Positions 1-8,701 of a stretch of 55,207 bases of DNA are shown piece after piece (within the stretch, counting starts at the first letter, position 1; every line of letters starts with the position of its first letter). The stretch spans positions 1-55,207 of the forward strand of contig NZ_LWCU01000019.1 of NCBI RefSeq assembly GCF_001650405.1, in the 5' to 3' direction. Source of the DNA: Microbacterium sp. H83 (GTDB lineage Bacteria > Actinomycetota > Actinomycetes > Actinomycetales > Microbacteriaceae). Both the position numbers and the translations under genes were made by a program. The notes under the pieces are model-generated. The model ran no database searches, was not told where the DNA came from, and saw only the letters and a program-made list of their open reading frames with translations.

Positions 1-1
1 G

Positions 2-1246
2 TCATGGTCGGCGGGTCCCTTTCGGTCGATGTTGCGTGGCGGGCGGTGTGAGCTCCGTGGGGGTGCGCAGGTGGGTGAGGGTGGCGGTGATGCTGAGCAG
101 CACCACCACTCCCCCCAACACGGCCGCGGCTCCAGGGAGGGTGAGAGCGGGGACGAGGAAGCCGGCCAGCACGACGGGGACGGACATCGCGAGGTAGGAG
201 ATCGTGTAGATCACGGCCATAACGGTGGCGCGCTGCCCGGGGTCGACGTGCGGCAGCAGGGTGCGCATCGCGCCCATGAAGGCAGTCCCGAACCCGGCAC
301 CCACGACCGCGACACTGGCGAGGTACCCGGGCAGAGTTGGCACGGCCAGCGCGGCGAGGCTGAGCACGGTGCCTGCGCCGAGAGACACGGCCCCGAACAC
401 GCTGATCCGCCGGGCGGTGGCCCCCTGCAGTGCGGTGGCGGCGACCACCCCGGCCGCGGCGAGGATGATGATGGACCCGGCCTGGTGCAGGTAGGTGTCG
501 GCGTGGAACCGGGTGGCGATGATCCCCGGTCCCAGGGCGAGGAACAGACCGTTGGTGACCCACCCGGCGATGATGGCGGGGGCGACCGAGACGATGATCC
601 GCCGCGTCGCCGCCGAGACCCGCCGGGCCCGTGGGTCCGGTCCCGCGTCCCCGGGAAGGACGGGTGGGGTGGGAATGGTCCAGGCGGTGGCGGCGAGGAG
701 AGGGAACACCGCGGCGAGGAGCAGAAAGATGGTGCCCGCGTCGATGCCGGGTAGGTCCAGCAGTCCAGCGGCGGTGAGCGCCCCGAGCCCGAGACCGGCC
801 ATGGGGGCCACGGTGTTGGCCAGCGCGGCCGCCCCCAGCCAGCGGGAGGGTTCGTGGTCGACCATCATGGCGTTCAGAACCGGGACCAGCAGTCCCGCCG
901 CCAGGCCTTGCAGGGCGCGGGCGGCGAGCAGCAGCAGGAAGGAATCGGCGGCCCAGAACATCAGCAGGCTCACCGACAGGGCCACCGATCCGACGGTGAG
1001 GATGCCGCGACGCCCGACCCGGTCAGAAAGCGACCCGAGCGTCAGCAGTGCGAGCAGCAGCGGGATGGCGTAGATCGCGAAGATAAGAGTGGTGGCCACC
1101 GGGGGCAGCTGGAGCTGCTCGGTGAGTTGCGGGTAGAACGGGGAAGGCGCCGACGCGGCCGCCATTAGCACGACGGTGCCGGTCACGGCGAGACAGAACC
1201 CGCCGCGGGCACGAGTGGCCGGGGTCACAGGGGTGGCGGCGGTCAT
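2..1246 (-). CDS. MFS transporter, putative efflux permease
   Basis: A 414-residue integral membrane protein, the usual length for a 12-helix major facilitator. Residues 70-80 carry the MFS loop 2-3 signature (GSLSDRVGRRGIL), and hydrophobic segments run throughout. It is complete, with its TGA at the very edge of the window. The ATG overlaps the stop of the upstream FAD oxidoreductase by 4 bp (ATGA), so the two are translationally coupled. Its place in a copper cluster suggests export of a metal complex or toxic compound, but the substrate cannot be read from sequence. Confidence 0.88.
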   Translation of the reverse strand: MTAATPVTPATRARGGFCLAVTGTVVLMAAASAPSPFYPQLTEQLQLPPVATTLIFAIYAIPLLLALLTLGSLSDRVGRRGILTVGSVALSVSLLMFWAADSFLLLLAARALQGLAAGLLVPVLNAMMVDHEPSRWLGAAALANTVAPMAGLGLGALTAAGLLDLPGIDAGTIFLLLAAVFPLLAATAWTIPTPPVLPGDAGPDPRARRVSAATRRIIVSVAPAIIAGWVTNGLFLALGPGIIATRFHADTYLHQAGSIIILAAAGVVAATALQGATARRISVFGAVSLGAGTVLSLAALAVPTLPGYLASVAVVGAGFGTAFMGAMRTLLPHVDPGQRATVMAVIYTISYLAMSVPVVLAGFLVPALTLPGAAAVLGGVVVLLSITATLTHLRTPTELTPPATQHRPKGTRRP

Positions 1247-2394
1247 GCGGCGCTCTCGTGCAGGTGCTGGGCGGTTTCGTGGACGGTGGCGACCGCGTCG
1301 ACACCGCTCACCCCCACCAGAGCACCGTTGAGCGTGTGCGTGACGAGGGTGCCGGGTCCTGGGCCCTGTCCTTCGGTGGCGGGCGTCATGGTGTACCCGA
1401 TGCCGGTGATGGCGGTGCCGTGGATCAGTGACGTGTAGGAGCTACGAGGACGGTAGGGTCCCGGGTCGGCGGCGCCGGTGCGGTCGTGGAGCACCGCGGC
1501 GGCGGCGTGCTGTCCTTGCGCGGCCGCGTCGGCCCAGTGATCCAGGCGCCAGATCCCGAGGTGGTCGTCGCGGTGTATGGCGGTGCTGCCGGCCGCGTAC
1601 ACGTGCGGGGCAGTGCTCCGCAGCCGGTCATCGACAGGCACCCCGGAAGAGAACGGTCCCGGTGCGGTGGGGGCGTTGCCGAGGGCGGTGATGAGCAGGT
1701 CGGCGGAGAGCGTGGTGGTGTCATCCAGGGTGATCCCCAGCAGCGGGCTCCTGTCACGGACGGCGGTGATCGTGCGGCCCAGGAATGTGGTGATTTTGCC
1801 GCGATGGATGCCGGTGATGTGGGCGGCGATCTGCGCGCCGAAGGAGGCCCGCCCGGGGATGCGGGAGCGGCTGATGAGGGCGACGTGATGTCCGGCGGCG
1901 TGGAGTGCGGACGCGGTCTCCGCGCCGGTGAATCCGCCGCCGTAGATCGCGACCCGGGACGGCCCGGCGGTGCGGGTGAGGTGTTCTCGGATCTGTTGGG
2001 CGTCCTGGATGCTGTGCAGGGTGACGACCTGGTGCCGTGCAGCGGGAGTGTGCCGCCCGGGCAGGCCCGGGGTGAGGGTGTCCGGGCGGCTGCCGGTGGC
2101 GATGATGACCGCGTCGTAGCGCAACTGTGCGCCGGAGGCGAGGTGCACGATGCGGCTGATCGGGTCGAGGTGGGTGGCGGTGTCTGCCAGCACGGTGACG
2201 GGCGGGAGCGGCGCGTGGATGGTCTCGGGCAAGGTGGGACCGAACGCGACGCCGGTGATGTGCATCCGGATGTACGGGGTCTCGTGGGTTCTGCCGACCA
2301 GGGTGACGTGGATGTCCTCGTGGCGGGCGAGGGCTGTTGCGGCGGCGACGCCGGCTGCTCCTGCCCCGAGGATGAGGACATGGTGGGTGGGCAT
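1243..2394 (-). CDS. NAD(P)/FAD-dependent oxidoreductase (pyridine nucleotide-disulfide family)
   Basis: 383 residues with an N-terminal FAD-binding Rossmann motif (GAGAAGVAAATAL, residues about 10-22), a second dinucleotide fold (AIYGGGFTGAETA, about residue 150) and the C-terminal FAD motif in which an Asp precedes VYAAGS. This is the layout of NDH-2, ferredoxin reductase and related enzymes. There is no CxxxxC redox disulfide near the N terminus, so it is not a classic mercuric or glutathione reductase. It lies between a CsoR-like regulator and an MFS exporter, which suggests a redox step in metal or sulfur-species resistance (inference). Confidence 0.85.
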   Translation of the reverse strand: MPTHHVLILGAGAAGVAAATALARHEDIHVTLVGRTHETPYIRMHITGVAFGPTLPETIHAPLPPVTVLADTATHLDPISRIVHLASGAQLRYDAVIIATGSRPDTLTPGLPGRHTPAARHQVVTLHSIQDAQQIREHLTRTAGPSRVAIYGGGFTGAETASALHAAGHHVALISRSRIPGRASFGAQIAAHITGIHRGKITTFLGRTITAVRDRSPLLGITLDDTTTLSADLLITALGNAPTAPGPFSSGVPVDDRLRSTAPHVYAAGSTAIHRDDHLGIWRLDHWADAAAQGQHAAAAVLHDRTGAADPGPYRPRSSYTSLIHGTAITGIGYTMTPATEGQGPGPGTLVTHTLNGALVGVSGVDAVATVHETAQHLHESAA

Positions 2395-2449
2395 GAGGTG
2401 CAGTTCGCTTCCGGGGTACGGGGGTCGCGGCGCTGCGAGGAGGGCAGGG

Positions 2450-2746
2450 TCAGGACCGGATCAGCTGGGTGATCGCGGTCGAGGCGGCATCAAGGACGGT
2501 GTCGTCGGTGAGGGTGCCGGTGGCGTGCGCGTGGCGCAGGTAGTCCGTCAGCAGGGCGAGACCGACACCCTGGAGCGCGCGTTGGGTGGCGGAGATCTGG
2601 GTGAGGGTATCGATGCAGGGGCGTTCCTGCTCGATCATCCCGGTGAGCCCGCGAATCTGCCCTTCCAGACGGCGCAGCCGGTTCCGGTAGGTGCGGGGGT
2701 CGGTGATGTAGCCCGGTTCGCGGGCGGCCGCGATGGTGGAGGTCAT
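2450..2746 (-). CDS. CsoR/FrmR-family (DUF156) metal-sensing repressor, altered ligand set
   Basis: A 98-residue all-helical repressor of the CsoR/RcnR/FrmR family: RNRLRRLEGQIRGLTGMI near residue 22 and CIDTLTQISATQRAL in helix 2. The first Cys ligand is present (RPC). Where copper CsoR has LL..HLRHC, this protein reads LLTDYLRHAH, so His is replaced by Tyr and the second Cys by Ala. It may therefore sense something other than Cu(I), or use a nearby His. A CsoR-type operator stands upstream of copZ at 6632. Confidence 0.85.
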   Translation of the reverse strand: MTSTIAAAREPGYITDPRTYRNRLRRLEGQIRGLTGMIEQERPCIDTLTQISATQRALQGVGLALLTDYLRHAHATGTLTDDTVLDAASTAITQLIRS

Positions 2747-2758
2747 GAAGGGTCCGGT

Positions 2759-2795
2759 CTCCCGGTGCCCGCACGGGGTGTGTGGGCACCGGGAG
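2759..2795 (-). terminator. Strong hairpin between the YHS gene and the csoR-like gene
   Basis: A 12-bp perfect stem (2759-2770 pairing with 2784-2795) with a 13-nt loop in the 55-bp gap between two minus-strand genes. No T run follows, so it may be an attenuator or RNA-processing site that separates expression of the copper genes from the regulator/oxidoreductase/MFS genes, not a full terminator. Confidence 0.55.
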
Positions 2796-2801
2796 TGAGG
2801 C

Positions 2802-3044
2802 TCAGGCCATGGCGGCGGCGTAGCGGGCCGGGTCCGCGTCGAACGCGGGACCGCAGCCGGCGCAGCAGAAGTAGTACCGCTCGCCCTCGTAGTCGCGGAA
2901 CAGGCCGGCCGCCACGGCGGTGGCCTTGTTGACCGGGGTGCCCTCCATCACGGGGCAGGTGGTCATGTCGGCGCCACCGGCGGCGTCGAGGAGGTTCTCA
3001 CGGCCGCCGGGGGCGGGGGCGCTGGTGCTGCAACAGCTGGACAT
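2802..3044 (-). CDS. Small Cys-rich YHS/TRASH-like metal-binding protein
   Basis: 80 residues. The start at 3044 was chosen because GGAAGGA lies 8 nt before that ATG; the longer open frame runs into copA on another frame. It has an N-terminal MSSCC, a TTCPVMEGTPVN segment and a C-terminal YYFCCAGCGPAFDADPARY. The CPVM plus YFCCAGC pattern is typical of YHS domains that accompany copper ATPases and are thought to hand metal over or hold it. It lies 50 bp downstream of copA, probably in the same transcript. Confidence 0.85.
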   Translation of the reverse strand: MSSCCSTSAPAPGGRENLLDAAGGADMTTCPVMEGTPVNKATAVAAGLFRDYEGERYYFCCAGCGPAFDADPARYAAAMA

Positions 3045-3093
3045 GGGTGGTGTTCCTTCCGATGTGGGTGGTAGGTGCTGCCGGGTTGCCCGG

Positions 3094-5367
3094 TCAGCGG
3101 GCGATGCTCTTGAATCCGCGCAGACGCAGGCTGTTGCCCACGACGAACACGCTGGACAGTGCCATGGCGGCACCGGCGAGCATCGGGTTGAGGAGACCGA
3201 GGGCTGCGACCGGGATCGCGGCCGTGTTGTAGGCGAAGGCCCAGAACAGGTTGGTCTTGATAGTGCCGAGGGTCTTGCGGGACAGCCGGATCGCGTCAGC
3301 GGCGCTGCGCAGGTCGCCGCGGACCAGGGTGATGTCCGAGGCCTCGATCGCGACGTCGGTGCCGGTTCCCATCGCCAAGCCGAGGTCGGCCTGCGCGAGC
3401 GCGGGGGCGTCGTTGACACCGTCTCCGACCATCGCGACGACCTTTCCCTCGCCTTGGAGGCGGGTGACGACATCGACCTTGTCCTTCGGGAGGACTTCGG
3501 CGATGACCTGGTCGATACCGACCTCGGCGGCGATCTGGCGGGCGACCGCCTCGTTGTCGCCGGTGAGCAGCACCGGAGTCAGGCCGAGTGCCTTGAGCTG
3601 GGCGATGGCCTCCTTGCTGGTCGGCTTGACGGTGTCGGCGACGATGAGGATGCCGCGAGCGGCACCATCCCATCCGACGGCGACGACGGTCTTGCCTTCG
3701 CTTTCGGCCTGCGCCTTCGCGGCGGCAACCTCGGCGCTCAGGCGCAGCGACCACTCGGCCAGCAGCGATTCCCGGCCGACGATGAGTGCGTGTCCGTCGA
3801 CGACACCCTGCACGCCCTTGCCTTCCAGGTTCGTGAACCCTTCCACGGTGGGGAGGGTGCCGGTCTGCTGGGTGGCGCCCTTCGCGATCGCCTGCGCGAT
3901 GGGGTGCTCGGAGGCGTCTTCGAGTGCACCGGCGAGGCGGAGTAGCTCGTCCGCATCGGTGCCCGGCTCGGTGACGACGTTGACCAGGGTCATCTTGCCG
4001 GTGGTGACGGTGCCGGTCTTATCGAGCACGACGGTGTCGACCTTGCGGGTGGATTCCAGCACTTCCGGGCCCTTGATCAGGATGCCCATCTGCGCGCCGC
4101 GGCCGGTGCCGACCAGCAGCGCGGTCGGCGTGGCAAGACCCAGGGCGCACGGGCACGCGATGACCAGCACGGCGACGGCGGCGGTGAACGCGGCAGCGAC
4201 AGGGAACCCGGCACCCAACCATGCCCCCATCGCGACGACGGCGATGAGGATCGCAATCGGGACGAACACGCCGGAGATCTTGTCGGCCAGGCGCTGCACC
4301 TCAGCCTTTCCGGTCTGGGCGTCCTCGACGAGCTTGGCCATCTGCGCCAGCTGCGTGTCCGAGCCGACCCGAGTGGCGCGAACTACCAAGCGTCCGCCGG
4401 CGTTCACCGTGGCTCCGGTGACGGGGTCGCCTTCGGCGACCTCGACCGGGACGGATTCGCCGGTGAGCATGGAGGCGTCCACGGCGGACGTGCCGGAAAC
4501 CACGACACCGTCGGTGGCGATCTTCTCGCCCGGGCGGACGATGAACTCGTCCCCCGCCTGCAGGTCCTCGACCGGGATCTTCGTCTCCACCCCGTCGCGC
4601 AGCACGGATACTTCCTTCGCGCCGAGCTCGAGCAGCGCGCGCAGCGCGGCGCCGGCCTGACGCTTGGACCGCTTCTCGAAGTAGCGGCCGGCGAGGATGA
4701 ACATCGTCACCCCGGCGGCGACTTCGAGGTAGATGTTCGCGGCTCCTTCCGAGGGGGCGAGGGTGAGCTCGAACGGGTGCGTCATCCCGGGGGTGCCGGC
4801 GGTGCCGAAGAACAGCGCGTACAGCGACCACAGGAACGCGGCGGTCGTGCCCATCGAGATGAGCGTGTCCATCGTCGCGGTGCCGTGCTTGAGGTTCGCC
4901 CACGCCGCCTTGTGGAACGGGAACGCCGCCCACACGATGACCGGCGCCGCCAGCGCCAACGACGCCCACTGCCAGTAGGTGAACTGCAGGGCGGGGACCA
5001 TCGCCATCGCGATGACCGGGACGCTCAGGACGATGGAGACGATGAGCCGATTGCGGAGGCTGGTCAGCTCCGGGTCGGCATCGTCCGCGTCCCCGCCCTC
5101 GGCGGTGTCGTTCTTGGCCTTCTTCGGGGCCGGAAGCGCCGCGCTGTAGCCGGTCTTCTCGACCTCGGCGATCAGCAGGGCCGGGTCGTATCCGGCGGGG
5201 ATGGTGACCTTCGCCTTCTCGGTGGCGTAGTTGACCGTGGCGGCGACGCCGTCGAGCTTGTTCAGCTTTTTCTCGATCCGCATCGCGCAGGAGGCGCAGG
5301 TCATCCCGCCGATCTGGAGTTCGACGGCGGAGTCCGCGGTCTGTTCTGCGGGGGCTGTGGTGCTCAT
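3094..5367 (-). CDS. copA: Copper-exporting P1B-type ATPase
   Basis: 757 residues, full length. An N-terminal heavy-metal-associated domain carries GMTCASC (Cys24 and Cys27). Then come the actuator TGES (302-305), the membrane metal site CPC (405-407), the phosphorylation site DKTGT (Asp449), SEHPIA in the nucleotide domain, TGDN, and GDGVNDAP. The last helices hold YN and M..SS, the Cu(I)-type transport residues. It exports Cu(I) across the cytoplasmic membrane using ATP. Its neighbours are a CopZ-like chaperone, a YHS protein and a secreted copper-cluster protein. Confidence 0.97.
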   Translation of the reverse strand: MSTTAPAEQTADSAVELQIGGMTCASCAMRIEKKLNKLDGVAATVNYATEKAKVTIPAGYDPALLIAEVEKTGYSAALPAPKKAKNDTAEGGDADDADPELTSLRNRLIVSIVLSVPVIAMAMVPALQFTYWQWASLALAAPVIVWAAFPFHKAAWANLKHGTATMDTLISMGTTAAFLWSLYALFFGTAGTPGMTHPFELTLAPSEGAANIYLEVAAGVTMFILAGRYFEKRSKRQAGAALRALLELGAKEVSVLRDGVETKIPVEDLQAGDEFIVRPGEKIATDGVVVSGTSAVDASMLTGESVPVEVAEGDPVTGATVNAGGRLVVRATRVGSDTQLAQMAKLVEDAQTGKAEVQRLADKISGVFVPIAILIAVVAMGAWLGAGFPVAAAFTAAVAVLVIACPCALGLATPTALLVGTGRGAQMGILIKGPEVLESTRKVDTVVLDKTGTVTTGKMTLVNVVTEPGTDADELLRLAGALEDASEHPIAQAIAKGATQQTGTLPTVEGFTNLEGKGVQGVVDGHALIVGRESLLAEWSLRLSAEVAAAKAQAESEGKTVVAVGWDGAARGILIVADTVKPTSKEAIAQLKALGLTPVLLTGDNEAVARQIAAEVGIDQVIAEVLPKDKVDVVTRLQGEGKVVAMVGDGVNDAPALAQADLGLAMGTGTDVAIEASDITLVRGDLRSAADAIRLSRKTLGTIKTNLFWAFAYNTAAIPVAALGLLNPMLAGAAMALSSVFVVGNSLRLRGFKSIAR

Positions 5368-5402
5368 GGTGTTCCTTCTTCTCTCAGATCACCGCGGGGC
5401 GG

Positions 5403-6365
5403 TCAGTGACCGTCGCCCGTGTCGCTGTGTGTGTCGTCCGTGTCCGTGTCGCCGGTGCCGTGCCCGGCGTCCACGACGAACTCGGCGGTGTGGACCTGCC
5501 CGTCGACCTGGAAGTCGAGGTAGAGCAGGTACCGGCCGGTGGTAGGCGCCTCGGCCGCGAATCGGATGTCGGGTCCGGCGGTGTCGCCGTCCTGCGGGTC
5601 GTCGCCTTCGGCGTGCACGTGCAGGTAGGCCAGGTCCCCATCGCGCAGCGCGACGAGGTGCCCGAAGGCCCCAAGGTACGGCTGCAGGGTGGTGACTGGC
5701 TGCCCGTCACGGGTGACCGACAAGGTTAGCTCGGAGCTCTCCCCCGCGGTCAGGTCCCCATCGAGGGTGACCGTGTACCCGTCGACCTCGCTTGTCGTCG
5801 ACGTGGCGGTCGCCGGGTTCGGGGTGAACGCGCCCGCGACGTCGACCGTGCGGGTCAGGGTGACCTTGTCGGGGCCGTCGGCGACGTCCGGCACGAAGTC
5901 GGCATAGATCCGGTAGCTGCCGGCTTCGGTCCACTCCCAGGAGGTCGTCCAGGTGCCGGTGGCCTCGTCGAGCGTGGGGTGCACGTGCCGGAACTGGGTT
6001 CCATCGGTGCGCACCACGATCAGGTGCAGGTCCTTCTCATGCGAGGACTCGTACGCGGTCAGCGCAGTCCCGTCAGCGTCGAGGATCTGGAAGCTCAACT
6101 CGCCTGACTCGCCCGTTCCGGTGGGCGCGGCGATCGGGCTGAGTTCGTATCCGTAACCGGAGAGGGAGACGCCGGGGATGGTGGCGGTCTCGGCGGTGTC
6201 CTCGCCGGTCATGCCGGCGTGATCGGCCATCGAGCTGTCGTCAGCCGCGGCCGTCCAGTTGGCGACGGCGCTGTCCGGGACGACAGCTGCCGCGATGCCG
6301 AACGCCCCGCCGAAAGCCACGACGACGCCGGCGCCATACAGGCTGAGTCGTCCCGCAGCGTTCAT
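5403..6365 (-). CDS. Secreted or membrane-anchored copper-cluster protein with Ig-like domains
   Basis: 320 residues with one N-terminal hydrophobic segment (about residues 9-30), then extracytoplasmic beta-rich sequence rich in His, Asp and Glu. Two segments look alike: HLIVVRTDGTQFRHVHP and FGHLVALRDGDLAYLHVHA, a pattern seen in actinobacterial proteins linked to copper ATPases (YtkA/FixH-like folds). The His-rich loops may bind metal outside the membrane. Its ATG overlaps the copZ stop by one base (TGATG). The family is recognised only by context and pattern. Confidence 0.7.
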   Translation of the reverse strand: MNAAGRLSLYGAGVVVAFGGAFGIAAAVVPDSAVANWTAAADDSSMADHAGMTGEDTAETATIPGVSLSGYGYELSPIAAPTGTGESGELSFQILDADGTALTAYESSHEKDLHLIVVRTDGTQFRHVHPTLDEATGTWTTSWEWTEAGSYRIYADFVPDVADGPDKVTLTRTVDVAGAFTPNPATATSTTSEVDGYTVTLDGDLTAGESSELTLSVTRDGQPVTTLQPYLGAFGHLVALRDGDLAYLHVHAEGDDPQDGDTAGPDIRFAAEAPTTGRYLLYLDFQVDGQVHTAEFVVDAGHGTGDTDTDDTHSDTGDGH

Positions 6366-6574
6366 CAGGCGCGCACCGCGGAGTAACCAGCCTCGTCGAC
6401 CGCGGCCAGCACGGCGGCGTCATCCAGAGCACTGGTGGAAGACACGACGAGCTTGCCGGTCTGGGCGCTCACCTGGATCTCGTCCACGCCGGGGATCTGG
6501 GAGACCTCTTCACGGATGGACATCTCGCAGTGTCCGCACGTCATGCCGGTGACCTGGTACTCGCTGGTGGCCAT
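6365..6574 (-). CDS. copZ: CopZ-like heavy-metal-associated (HMA) chaperone
   Basis: 69 residues with the HMA fold and the motif GMTCGHCEMSI near residue 10 (MxCxxC metal site). The start at 6574 is set by GGAAGGA 8-9 nt upstream; a longer reading frame to 6628 would cover the promoter region. It likely delivers Cu(I) to CopA. It is the first gene of the minus-strand copper operon, behind the operator at 6632-6646. Confidence 0.9.
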   Translation of the reverse strand: MATSEYQVTGMTCGHCEMSIREEVSQIPGVDEIQVSAQTGKLVVSSTSALDDAAVLAAVDEAGYSAVRA

Positions 6575-6631
6575 GATGGTTTCCTTCCGTCGGTGATGCG
6601 CCAGAATCGGCGACACCCACCCTAACACCCC

Positions 6632-6646
6632 TACCCCCCTAGGGTA
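6632..6646 (-). promoter_or_regulatory. CsoR-type operator of the copper operon
   Basis: TACCCCCCTAGGGTA is an interrupted palindrome of C-run and G-run flanked by TA, the usual look of CsoR/FrmR-family operators. It sits 58 bp upstream of the copZ start, in the right place for repression by the CsoR-like protein encoded at 2450-2746. Known from the family: CsoR binds such GC-rich pseudo-palindromes. That this particular CsoR binds it is inference. Confidence 0.7.
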
Positions 6647-6671
6647 TTCCGGAGTACTGAGGAAATCGTGG

Positions 6672-6852
6672 TGTCCATGCTCAGATTTGTTTGTGGCATC
6701 GCGTGAGACCTACCGCCTCGAACCGGCCGCCTGTGCGTGAATTACGTCTCCCGCCCAGCAGCTATCCCCTTGCTGCAGGAGAGATCACCCGAACCACCCG
6801 ACCGAAATGTCCATATGGACACCACGTGGACACTTCATCTGCGAAATGGACA
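6672..6852. promoter_or_regulatory. Phased TGGACA/TGTCCA box cluster
   Basis: TGTCCATATGGACA (6808-6821) is a perfect palindrome. Further TGGACA boxes start at 6827 and 6847, and a TGTCCA at 6672. The three TGGACA boxes are 11 and 20 bp apart, so they lie on one face of the helix, and the last ends 29 bp before the -35 box of promoter P1. AAATGTCCAT (6805-6814) and ATGGACATTT (6846-6855) form a longer inverted repeat. This looks like an activator or repressor array; no cognate protein is identified. Confidence 0.5.
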
Positions 6853-6881
6853 TTTTAGAAAAATCCCTACAGAACTTCCGC

Positions 6882-6928
6882 TTGACGGTGGCACGGGGTG
6901 ACTGTATCTTTGTGAATGTCACATTCAC
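6882..6928 (+). promoter_or_regulatory. Promoter P1 with motif-1 palindromic operator
   Basis: TTGACG (6882-6887), a 17-bp spacer and TATCTT (6905-6910) form a vegetative-type promoter. The 17-bp palindrome GTGAATGTCACATTCAC (6912-6928) begins 2 bp after the -10 box, so a bound protein would cover the transcription start. It drives the 7200-8652 genes through a leader of about 270 nt. Confidence 0.8.
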
Positions 6929-6973
6929 TATCGGACCAACACCGAGGAGACGCCCACCACAGACTCACCGACT

Positions 6974-7136
6974 AGGGGAACCGCTCAGCGCCGTTCCCCT
7001 CCGCGGGACAGAGCCCACTTCGCAGCCTGACGAGCGCTCACAGCGTTCGTGGCATCCCGCGGCTACGGCGTCGACCGACGCCCGCCCATACCGGTCGGCG
7101 CCAGCGGAGGCGGCGCCGTGACATCGCCGCCTCCGC
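6974..7136 (+). other. Structured leader RNA with two hairpins
   Basis: Between P1 and the gene at 7200 lie an 8-bp stem (6974-6981 with 6993-7000, 11-nt loop) and a 12-bp perfect stem (7104-7115 with 7125-7136, 9-nt loop). No T run follows the second, which ends 7 nt before motif-2 copy A. No open frame here is convincing. The hairpins may attenuate read-through from P1 into the motif-2 promoter. Confidence 0.5.
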
Positions 7137-7142
7137 ACATCC

Positions 7143-7180
7143 TGTCCGCGAAGCGCACCAGCTGCGGCCTATACCCAGCA
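7143..7180 (+). promoter_or_regulatory. Motif-2 promoter-like element, copy A
   Basis: TGTCCGCGAA, 13 bp, then GGCCTATACCCAGCA. The same two blocks with the same spacing occur seven times in the window. TATACC could serve as a -10 box; no standard -35 is present at the matching distance. It lies 20 bp before the ATG at 7200. Confidence 0.7.
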
Positions 7181-7199
7181 GAGACCACCGGAGGCAACC

Positions 7200-7973
7200 A
7201 TGGACACCACCCCCACGACGCAGCCGACCGCAGACTGGCACGACTTCTACGTCGAGCCCTACCCCGGCCGCAAGGGGAACGAGCGCATCCAGGAGACCTG
7301 CGGCGCGTGCGGAGGCACCGGAATCTACACGGCGCCCACCTACATCACAGACGGCGAGGGCCGGCCGTACTGCTTCGCATGCAAAGGGTCCGGCGTCCAC
7401 AGTCGCCTCGTCAGCAGCGCACGCGCCACCGCTCGCTCTCACGCGAAGGCACGCGCCGAGCACGCCAACACCATGCAGGCCCTCGCCGCGCGGCGTGCCG
7501 ACTTCGAGCTCGCTCACCCAGGCCTGCGCGACCAGCTCACCGAGGCGCATCTGTCCGTCCGCGACGGCAACCCGCTGCGGCTGCGGATCGGCCAGCTGCT
7601 GGACAGCCTCGAGGACTACACCGGCACCCTGGACGACGCCGAGGTCACCGAAGCGCATGCCCTGCTCGAGCAGCTCGAGCAGGAGAAGGCAGCCCGTCGC
7701 CCCGTCCCCACGGGACGCACGATCATCCGGGGCGAGATCCTCGCGACGAAGACCCTCGACAGCCAGTGGGGCATCACGGTCAAGATGCTCGTCCAGGGCC
7801 CGGGCTGGCGCGTCTGGGGCAGCCGCCCGTCCGAGATCTCAACCGCCGGCCGCGGCGACGTTGTCGAGTTCACCGCCACCGTTTCCGCCAGCGACGACGA
7901 CGACAGCTTCGGCTTCTACTCACGCCCCACCAAGGCGCACATCATCGCCGCCGGCCTGCGCCGCACCGCATGA
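7200..7973 (+). CDS. Plasmid protein with DnaJ-like zinc-binding motif, function unknown
   Basis: 257 residues, started at the ATG with GGAGG 6 nt upstream. Near residue 34, CGACGGTG is followed by CFACKGSG, a CxxCxGxG pair like the zinc repeats of DnaJ. A helical, charged middle follows, then a C-terminal beta-rich segment. It is not recognised as a named family. It is the first gene of a three-gene unit under tandem control by P1 (motif 1) and motif-2 copy A. Confidence 0.75.
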   Translation: MDTTPTTQPTADWHDFYVEPYPGRKGNERIQETCGACGGTGIYTAPTYITDGEGRPYCFACKGSGVHSRLVSSARATARSHAKARAEHANTMQALAARRADFELAHPGLRDQLTEAHLSVRDGNPLRLRIGQLLDSLEDYTGTLDDAEVTEAHALLEQLEQEKAARRPVPTGRTIIRGEILATKTLDSQWGITVKMLVQGPGWRVWGSRPSEISTAGRGDVVEFTATVSASDDDDSFGFYSRPTKAHIIAAGLRRTA

Positions 7974-7984
7974 ACAGGAACACC

Positions 7985-8428
7985 ATGGCCGGACGCACGC
8001 TGCTCACGATCTACCTCACTCCGACCACGAGCGACCCGCGACTGCCGGCGCCGATCCTCGTGGGGAATCTGTACCTCGTCCACTCTGGGCTTGACCAGCC
8101 CAGCCGACTCATGGGGTTCAGCGCTCCCGGCGAGATCCCGATCGCCCTCTGGGCGCACGACGCCCTGCGCACTCCCGAGAAGGCGCGAGGGCTGCATCCC
8201 CACTTCATCATCCGCGGCCGCGTCTGGCGCCACCCGCTCACCGTCGACGCGCTCACCGTGCGCGACAACAGCGACGTCATCCAGGTCGTCATCACCCACA
8301 CGGCGTCCGGGAAGAGCTACCGCCCCTATGTCGGCGACGACCCCGACAGAGCCAAGCGGATCGCGACCTCCTGGGGCAACAACCCCCACTACACCGCCGT
8401 CGTCAAACCCCTCCACGAACACCAATAG
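7985..8428 (+). CDS. Hypothetical plasmid protein
   Basis: 147 residues from the ATG at 7985, preceded by AGGAA. An in-frame ATG at 7970 overlapping the previous stop (ATGA) is an alternative start. Predicted alpha/beta and soluble, with no motif recognised. Its tight position between two Cys-motif genes places it in the same operon. Confidence 0.65.
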   Translation: MAGRTLLTIYLTPTTSDPRLPAPILVGNLYLVHSGLDQPSRLMGFSAPGEIPIALWAHDALRTPEKARGLHPHFIIRGRVWRHPLTVDALTVRDNSDVIQVVITHTASGKSYRPYVGDDPDRAKRIATSWGNNPHYTAVVKPLHEHQ

Positions 8429-8439
8429 GAAGGTCCACC

Positions 8440-8652
8440 ATGCGCTGCCTCATGTGCGAAGAGCCGGAGATCATGTACATCCCCTCCGACGACATCCCCG
8501 ACGTCGGGCTCTACAGCTGCGGCGTCTGCGGCTTCGAGCTCGAAGGCCCGCTCGAGCGCCCCTCGAGACCTCTCGCCGTTCCGGGCCCGCGCCCACTCCC
8601 CATCGCCGAGATCCACACCCACACGCTTGCGCTCGAGCGAGCCACCGCGTAA
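8440..8652 (+). CDS. Small zinc-ribbon protein
   Basis: 70 residues. MRCLMCEE and YSCGVCGF give two CxxC pairs 24 residues apart, a small zinc ribbon, followed by a Pro-rich tail. AGGAAGG lies 7 nt before the ATG. It is the last gene of the 7200 unit; its 3' end overlaps the -35 and -10 boxes of promoter P2. Confidence 0.7.
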   Translation: MRCLMCEEPEIMYIPSDDIPDVGLYSCGVCGFELEGPLERPSRPLAVPGPRPLPIAEIHTHTLALERATA

Positions 8653-8675
8653 CGTCAGTGAATGTCACATTCACT
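8627..8675 (+). promoter_or_regulatory. Promoter P2 with motif-1 palindromic operator
   Basis: TTGCGC (8627-8632), 17-bp spacer, TAACGT (8650-8655), then the 19-bp perfect palindrome AGTGAATGTCACATTCACT (8657-8675). The -10-to-operator geometry is the same as in P1. The promoter is embedded in the end of the preceding coding region and drives 8702-11224. Confidence 0.8.
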
Positions 8676-8701
8676 ACTGATCACCTATCGCGGAGGACAC
8701 C

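Noticed and set aside
6807..7121. 104-residue open frame starting in the TGGACA boxes
   Set aside because: It runs through the P1 promoter, operator and hairpins, with no ribosome binding site or plausible domain.
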